The position numbers and the translations under genes are program-made. From Fibrobacter sp. UWB4 (GTDB taxonomy: Bacteria > Fibrobacterota > Fibrobacteria > Fibrobacterales > Fibrobacteraceae): a DNA stretch of 64,000 nt. Where the stretch lies: positions 124,001 through 188,000 of the forward strand of contig NZ_MWQI01000004.1 of assembly GCF_002210345.1 (NCBI RefSeq), read 5' to 3'. A model generated the notes under the pieces. That model did no database searches and was not told the DNA's origin. It saw only the letters and a list, made by a program, of their open reading frames with translations. Numbering within the stretch: the stretch's first letter is position 1; every line of letters begins with the position of its first letter. Shown here piece by piece: positions 60,518 through 64,000 of the stretch.

Positions 60518-62590
60518 ATGAAGTGTATGGGTGATGTCCTGAAAATTGCCTCGTTTGGTTTGGTTTTGGCAATTCCCTCGCTTGCCTCGACGGTCAATGT
60601 TGACGTGACTGAAGAACATCAGGTCATTCGCGGTTTCGGCGGCATGGTGCATAACCAGTGGCAGGGCGGTGGAGGCCTTTCCGAAGCCGATGCGAAGATC
60701 GCTTTTGGTACGGGCGATGGCACAATCGGCCTCAACACGCTCCGTATTCCGGTGTATGCAAGTTCTAACGACTTCAATAAGGAAGTTCAGGCTGCAAAGT
60801 ATGCCAAAAAGTACGCCGGCGATGACTTTATCCTTTATGCGACTCCGTGGACATCGCCGTACGCAGGGGCGAACCAGCACATGGCTTCTTCGAATTACCA
60901 GAAGTATGTGGACCACCTGAATAGCTTTAACGATTACATGAAGAATCAGGGCGTTCCCCTGTATGCTATCTCCATCAGTAACGAACCGGACTGGTGCGGT
61001 GAATGGGCCTGCTGGAGTGCCGACGAAATCTACAACTTCACCAAGGGCTATGCCGACAAGATGCGCAAGAATGGCGCGAAGGTGATTTCTACAGAATCCT
61101 TCCGTTATGACAAGAACCTCTACAATAAGGTCTTGAACGATGCCAATGCCCTCAAGAACTGGGACATTCTCGGCGCGCATTTTTACGCGAGTGACCGAAG
61201 GACTGGGGACAACTTCTTCCAGTACAGCCTTGCTGACCAGAAAAAAGTCGAACGCTGGATGACGGAACACTACACCGAAAGCCAGGGAAGCGGTAACTAC
61301 TGGCGCACGATTACGAATACGGGTGACCAGGCGAACCAGAACAAGCGCGATACTGTGAACGCCATGGATGTGGCTTACGAAATTCACCGCGCCATGGTCG
61401 TGGGCAACTTCAATCAGTACACCTGGTGGTACATCCGTCGCTGCTATGGCTTGATTATGGAAAAGGACTTTGGCAACAAGCTCCAGATTCCGCAGAACGA
61501 AATCGGCAAGGTCTCGAAGCGCGGCTATGTGCTGAGCCAGTTCGCACGCTTTGTCCGCCCGGGTGCGGTCCGCGTGGGTGCAACGGCAAATCCCGAAAAG
61601 GAAGTCTTTGCAAGTGCTTACAAGAGTGCCGATGGCGACTCCGTGATTGTGGTGCTCGTGAACCGCGACTATAAGAATAGCAAGACTGTAACCGTGAAGG
61701 TGCAAGGCGCCGATGTTCAGACCTTCCACATGTACACCACCAGCGAAGCAAAGAACGCCAAGGATGAAGGCGAAGTCGAGGTCAAGAATGGCTCCGTGAC
61801 GATTACGATGGATGCTGGTAATGCAAGCAACAAGGACTGCATTGTGACGCTCGTGGGCGTTGGCACTCCGGCGGACCCTGTTCCTCGTGAACCGTTTGGT
61901 GGCAAGGTCGCTGAAATTCCGGGCAAGATTGAAGCCGAAAACTTCGACATCCCGGGTACGGGCAAGGGCAACAAGTCTTATAGCGAAAACGATTCCGAAG
62001 ACCGTGGCGAAACCAACTACCGCGAAGGTACGGGCGTTGACATTTACAAGAAGGCTACGGGCTATGTGGTCGGCTATAACGAAGAAGGCGAATGGCTCGA
62101 ATACTCTGTGAATGTGAAGGAAGCCGGTGATTACACAATGTTTGCTTCTGTCGCTACGAGTAATTCGACGTCTGGTTTCTCGCTCTCCTTGGATGGAAAA
62201 ACTCTTGTAGAAAATGTCGCACTTTCGGGAACGAGCTTCGATGACTTTGTGAAGGTCAAGGCCAACGTAACGCTCCCGGCTGGCGAACATATTCTCCGCA
62301 TGACGGTGACGGGTTCCTGGTTCGATATCGACTACTTCAACTTTGCAAAGGGCAAGGATGCCGCCGATCCGGACGATAAGACGATTGGTTTGCGCAGTGC
62401 TAATTTCCGCTTGCCGACCGAAGCCGAAAATTACAGTGTCTTCGACGTGAACGGCGTGCTCGTGGGCAAGTTCCTCGCTACGACCAAGGCCGATGTCCAG
62501 CGCATGACCAAGAGCGTGGTGCGTCAGAATGGCATTTACTTTGTGAAGTCGCTGGGTGGCAAATCCTACCGCATTTCTGTGGCTAAATAA
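60518..62590 (+). CDS. GH30 xylanase (subfamily-8-like) with CBM6 and secretion tail
   Basis: 690 residues. Signal peptide (IASFGLVLAIPSLAS). GH30 (beta/alpha)8 barrel plus side beta domain (about 25-440): IRGFGGMVHNQW, FILYATPWTSPYAGANQHMA, acid/base Glu156 in ISISNEPDW and nucleophile Glu250 in WMTEHYTES, with HFYASDRRTG and QYTWWYIRRCYGLIMEKDFG. These motifs are typical of endo-acting glucuronoxylanases. A CBM6 (about 455-600: IPGKIEAENFDIPG, YREGTGVDIYKKATGYVVGY) and a type IX-like sorting tail (YSVFDVNGVLVGKF, GIYFVKSLGGKSYRISVAK) complete it. Works with the GH43 and CE6 enzymes on xylan. Confidence 0.92.
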   Translation: MKCMGDVLKIASFGLVLAIPSLASTVNVDVTEEHQVIRGFGGMVHNQWQGGGGLSEADAKIAFGTGDGTIGLNTLRIPVYASSNDFNKEVQAAKYAKKYAGDDFILYATPWTSPYAGANQHMASSNYQKYVDHLNSFNDYMKNQGVPLYAISISNEPDWCGEWACWSADEIYNFTKGYADKMRKNGAKVISTESFRYDKNLYNKVLNDANALKNWDILGAHFYASDRRTGDNFFQYSLADQKKVERWMTEHYTESQGSGNYWRTITNTGDQANQNKRDTVNAMDVAYEIHRAMVVGNFNQYTWWYIRRCYGLIMEKDFGNKLQIPQNEIGKVSKRGYVLSQFARFVRPGAVRVGATANPEKEVFASAYKSADGDSVIVVLVNRDYKNSKTVTVKVQGADVQTFHMYTTSEAKNAKDEGEVEVKNGSVTITMDAGNASNKDCIVTLVGVGTPADPVPREPFGGKVAEIPGKIEAENFDIPGTGKGNKSYSENDSEDRGETNYREGTGVDIYKKATGYVVGYNEEGEWLEYSVNVKEAGDYTMFASVATSNSTSGFSLSLDGKTLVENVALSGTSFDDFVKVKANVTLPAGEHILRMTVTGSWFDIDYFNFAKGKDAADPDDKTIGLRSANFRLPTEAENYSVFDVNGVLVGKFLATTKADVQRMTKSVVRQNGIYFVKSLGGKSYRISVAK

Positions 62591-62606
62591 TTTCATATTC
62601 CTAAAA

Positions 62607-62638
62607 ACGGGAGCCGAGCAATTGGCTCCTGTTTTTTT
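62607..62638 (+). terminator. Terminator between GH30 and CE6 genes
   Basis: GGAGCC-GAGCAATT-GGCTCC followed by TG and seven T, 20 bases after the GH30 stop. The CE6 gene starts 27 bases later, so read-through or an internal promoter is needed. Confidence 0.75.
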
Positions 62639-62664
62639 AAGAGTTTGTTAAAAGGGAGATAGAT

Positions 62665-64000
62665 ATGAGTGTGGAAATGAGCTTCAAAAAGCTGATGGGC
62701 ATTGCAGGTGTTGCTGCTGGCCTCTCTATGTTTGCGGTAACGGGTGCAAATGCGGCTCCGGACCCGAACTTCCATATTTACATTGCCTATGGGCAGTCGA
62801 ACATGGAAGGCAACGCGAGGAACTTTACGGATGTCGATAAGAAGGAACATCCTCGCGTGAAAATGTTTGCAACAACGTCTTGCCCGAGTCTTGGCCGCCC
62901 TACGGTCGGTGAAATGTACCCGGCAGTGCCGCCAATGTTCAAGTGCGGTGAAGGCCTTTCTGTCGCTGACTGGTTTGGCCGCCACATGGCAGATTCCTTG
63001 CCGAACGTGACGATTGGCATTATTCCGGTGGCTCAGGGCGGTACGAGTATCCGCTTGTTTGACCCGGACGATTACAAGAATTACCTCAATTCTGCGGAAA
63101 GCTGGCTGAAGAACGGAGCCAAGGCTTACGGTGACGATGGCAATGCCATGGGCCGCATTATTGAAGTCGCCAAGAAGGCTCAGGAAAAGGGCGTCATCAA
63201 GGGAATCATCTTCCACCAGGGTGAAACCGATGGCGGCATGAGCAACTGGGAGCAGATTGTCAAGAAGACTTACGAATACATGCTCAAGCAGCTTGGCCTG
63301 AATGCCGAAGAAACTCCGTTTGTCGCTGGCGAAATGGTCGATGGTGGTTCTTGCGCGGGCTTTAGCAGTCGTGTGCGTGGGCTTTCCAAGTACATTGCGA
63401 ATTTTGGCGTGGCAAGCTCCAAGGGCTACGGCAGTAAAGGTGACGGCCTCCACTTTACCGTAGAAGGCTACCGCGGCATGGGTGAGCGTTATGCCCAGCA
63501 AATGCTCAAGCTCATCAACGTGGCGCCTGTTGACCCTGTCCCGCAGGAACCGTTCAAGGGTGCTCCGATTGCTATTCCGGGCAAGGTCGAAGTCGAAGAT
63601 TTTGACAAGCCGGGTATCGGCAAGAACGAAGACGGTACGAGTAACGCCTCTTACAGTGACGAAGATTCCGAAAACCATGGCGATAGCGATTACCGCAAGG
63701 ATACGGGTGTAGACCTGTACAAGACAGCCGATGGCGTCGCTCTTGGTTACACGCAGACTGGCGAATGGCTCGAATACACGGTCGAAGTCAAGGCCGATGG
63801 CGAATACAACGTCGAAGCTAGCGTGGCCGCAGGCAATTCCACTTCTGCGTTCAAGCTCTACATGGATGACAAGGCGATTGGCGATGAAGTCTCCGTGCCG
63901 CAGACTGCCGATAATTCTTGGGATACCTATAAGACGATTACAGTCAAGGAAGGTGTCAAGCTCACGGCCGGTAAGCACGTGCTCAAGCTCGAAATCACCG
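62665..64000 (+). CDS. CE6 acetyl xylan esterase with CBM6 (3' end outside window)
   Basis: The frame is open from ATG 62665 to the window edge (445 codons), with GGGAG 8 bases upstream. Signal peptide FKKLMGIAGVAAGLSMFAVT. SGNH-type esterase of family CE6: catalytic Ser45 in YIAYGQSNMEG, the oxyanion Gly/Asn blocks (PVAQGGTSI, IIFHQGETDGG) and catalytic His263 in GDGLHFTVEGY. A CBM6 starts near residue 295 (IPGKVEVEDFDKPGIG, YRKDTGVDLYKTADGVALGY, GEWLEYTVEV) and is cut by the window end. It removes acetyl groups from xylan to open it to the GH30 and GH43 enzymes. Confidence 0.92.
   Translation, partial: MSVEMSFKKLMGIAGVAAGLSMFAVTGANAAPDPNFHIYIAYGQSNMEGNARNFTDVDKKEHPRVKMFATTSCPSLGRPTVGEMYPAVPPMFKCGEGLSVADWFGRHMADSLPNVTIGIIPVAQGGTSIRLFDPDDYKNYLNSAESWLKNGAKAYGDDGNAMGRIIEVAKKAQEKGVIKGIIFHQGETDGGMSNWEQIVKKTYEYMLKQLGLNAEETPFVAGEMVDGGSCAGFSSRVRGLSKYIANFGVASSKGYGSKGDGLHFTVEGYRGMGERYAQQMLKLINVAPVDPVPQEPFKGAPIAIPGKVEVEDFDKPGIGKNEDGTSNASYSDEDSENHGDSDYRKDTGVDLYKTADGVALGYTQTGEWLEYTVEVKADGEYNVEASVAAGNSTSAFKLYMDDKAIGDEVSVPQTADNSWDTYKTITVKEGVKLTAGKHVLKLEIT

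Noticed and set aside
52025-62596. Very long minus-strand open frames opposite the GH43, GH30 and CE6 genes (about 700-750 codons)
   Set aside because: The plus-strand frames encode full enzymes with catalytic motifs and signal peptides. The opposite frames are a by-product of codon bias and their translations show no domains.

Overview
The window looks like chromosomal DNA of a Fibrobacter species (phylum Fibrobacterota, fibre-degrading gut bacteria). The evidence is two lipoproteins with the Fibrobacter succinogenes major paralogous (FISUMP, TIGR02145) domain, a TIGR02147-family protein paired with a lipoprotein, Ser-rich linkers, and a xylan-degradation cluster (three GH43, one GH30, one CE6) with CBM6 modules and C-terminal tails that resemble type IX secretion sorting domains. 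Base composition is moderate in most of the window but strongly AT-rich from about 20.3 to 30.8 kb. No tRNA, rRNA, insertion sequence or CRISPR array was found.

Layout. 1-4.6 kb: end of an AraC-type regulator, then a minus-strand operon (DivIVA-like protein, DUF167 protein, two paralogous Cache-HAMP-GGDEF proteins, one with a degenerate active-site motif). 5.1-7.7 kb: the conserved rpmH-rnpA-yidD-yidC ribosome/membrane-insertion block. 7.9-8.4 kb: a decayed lipoprotein gene with a GH3-like end. 8.4-17.1 kb (minus strand): histidine-phosphatase lipoprotein, a type II restriction-modification pair (C5 methyltransferase plus HNH nuclease), rhamnan-synthesis-F-like protein, RNase R and PlsC. 17.3-18.4 kb: glucokinase.

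18.5-34.9 kb is a defence island. A type I restriction system is split: hsdM and hsdS lie at one end and hsdR at the other. About 9.5 kb of AT-rich cargo lies between them: a SEFIR-domain protein, two membrane proteins plus a caspase-like protease, a CoiA-like zinc-ribbon nuclease paired with a PIN-like protein, and a divergent AAA ATPase/TOPRIM pair. The caspase/membrane cassette and the CoiA/PIN cassette are the best candidates here for undescribed systems.

35-49.6 kb holds a Fic protein with its catalytic His replaced by Arg, prmA, a membrane protein, a YgiQ-type radical SAM protein with a long Arg/Asp/Phe tail, a FISUMP lipoprotein, queH, a small membrane protein, a secreted protein of unknown function, rsmG, a PorV-like barrel protein carrying an inserted seven-blade propeller, a small anchored protein, and a triple-FKBP isomerase.

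49.8-64 kb is the polysaccharide-utilisation region: TIGR02147 protein and lipoprotein, then three GH43 paralogues, a FISUMP lipoprotein, a GH30 and a CE6 esterase cut by the window edge. The three GH43 genes and the GH30 gene share a 17-bp dyad (ATTGAC-N5-GTCMAT type) ending 95-98 bp before the start codon. One orphan copy, followed by a dead start codon at the same spacing, lies upstream of the GH30 gene. Intergenic regions throughout carry a dispersed palindromic repeat of the form GTCATKCCCGCC...GGCGGGMATCTCC.
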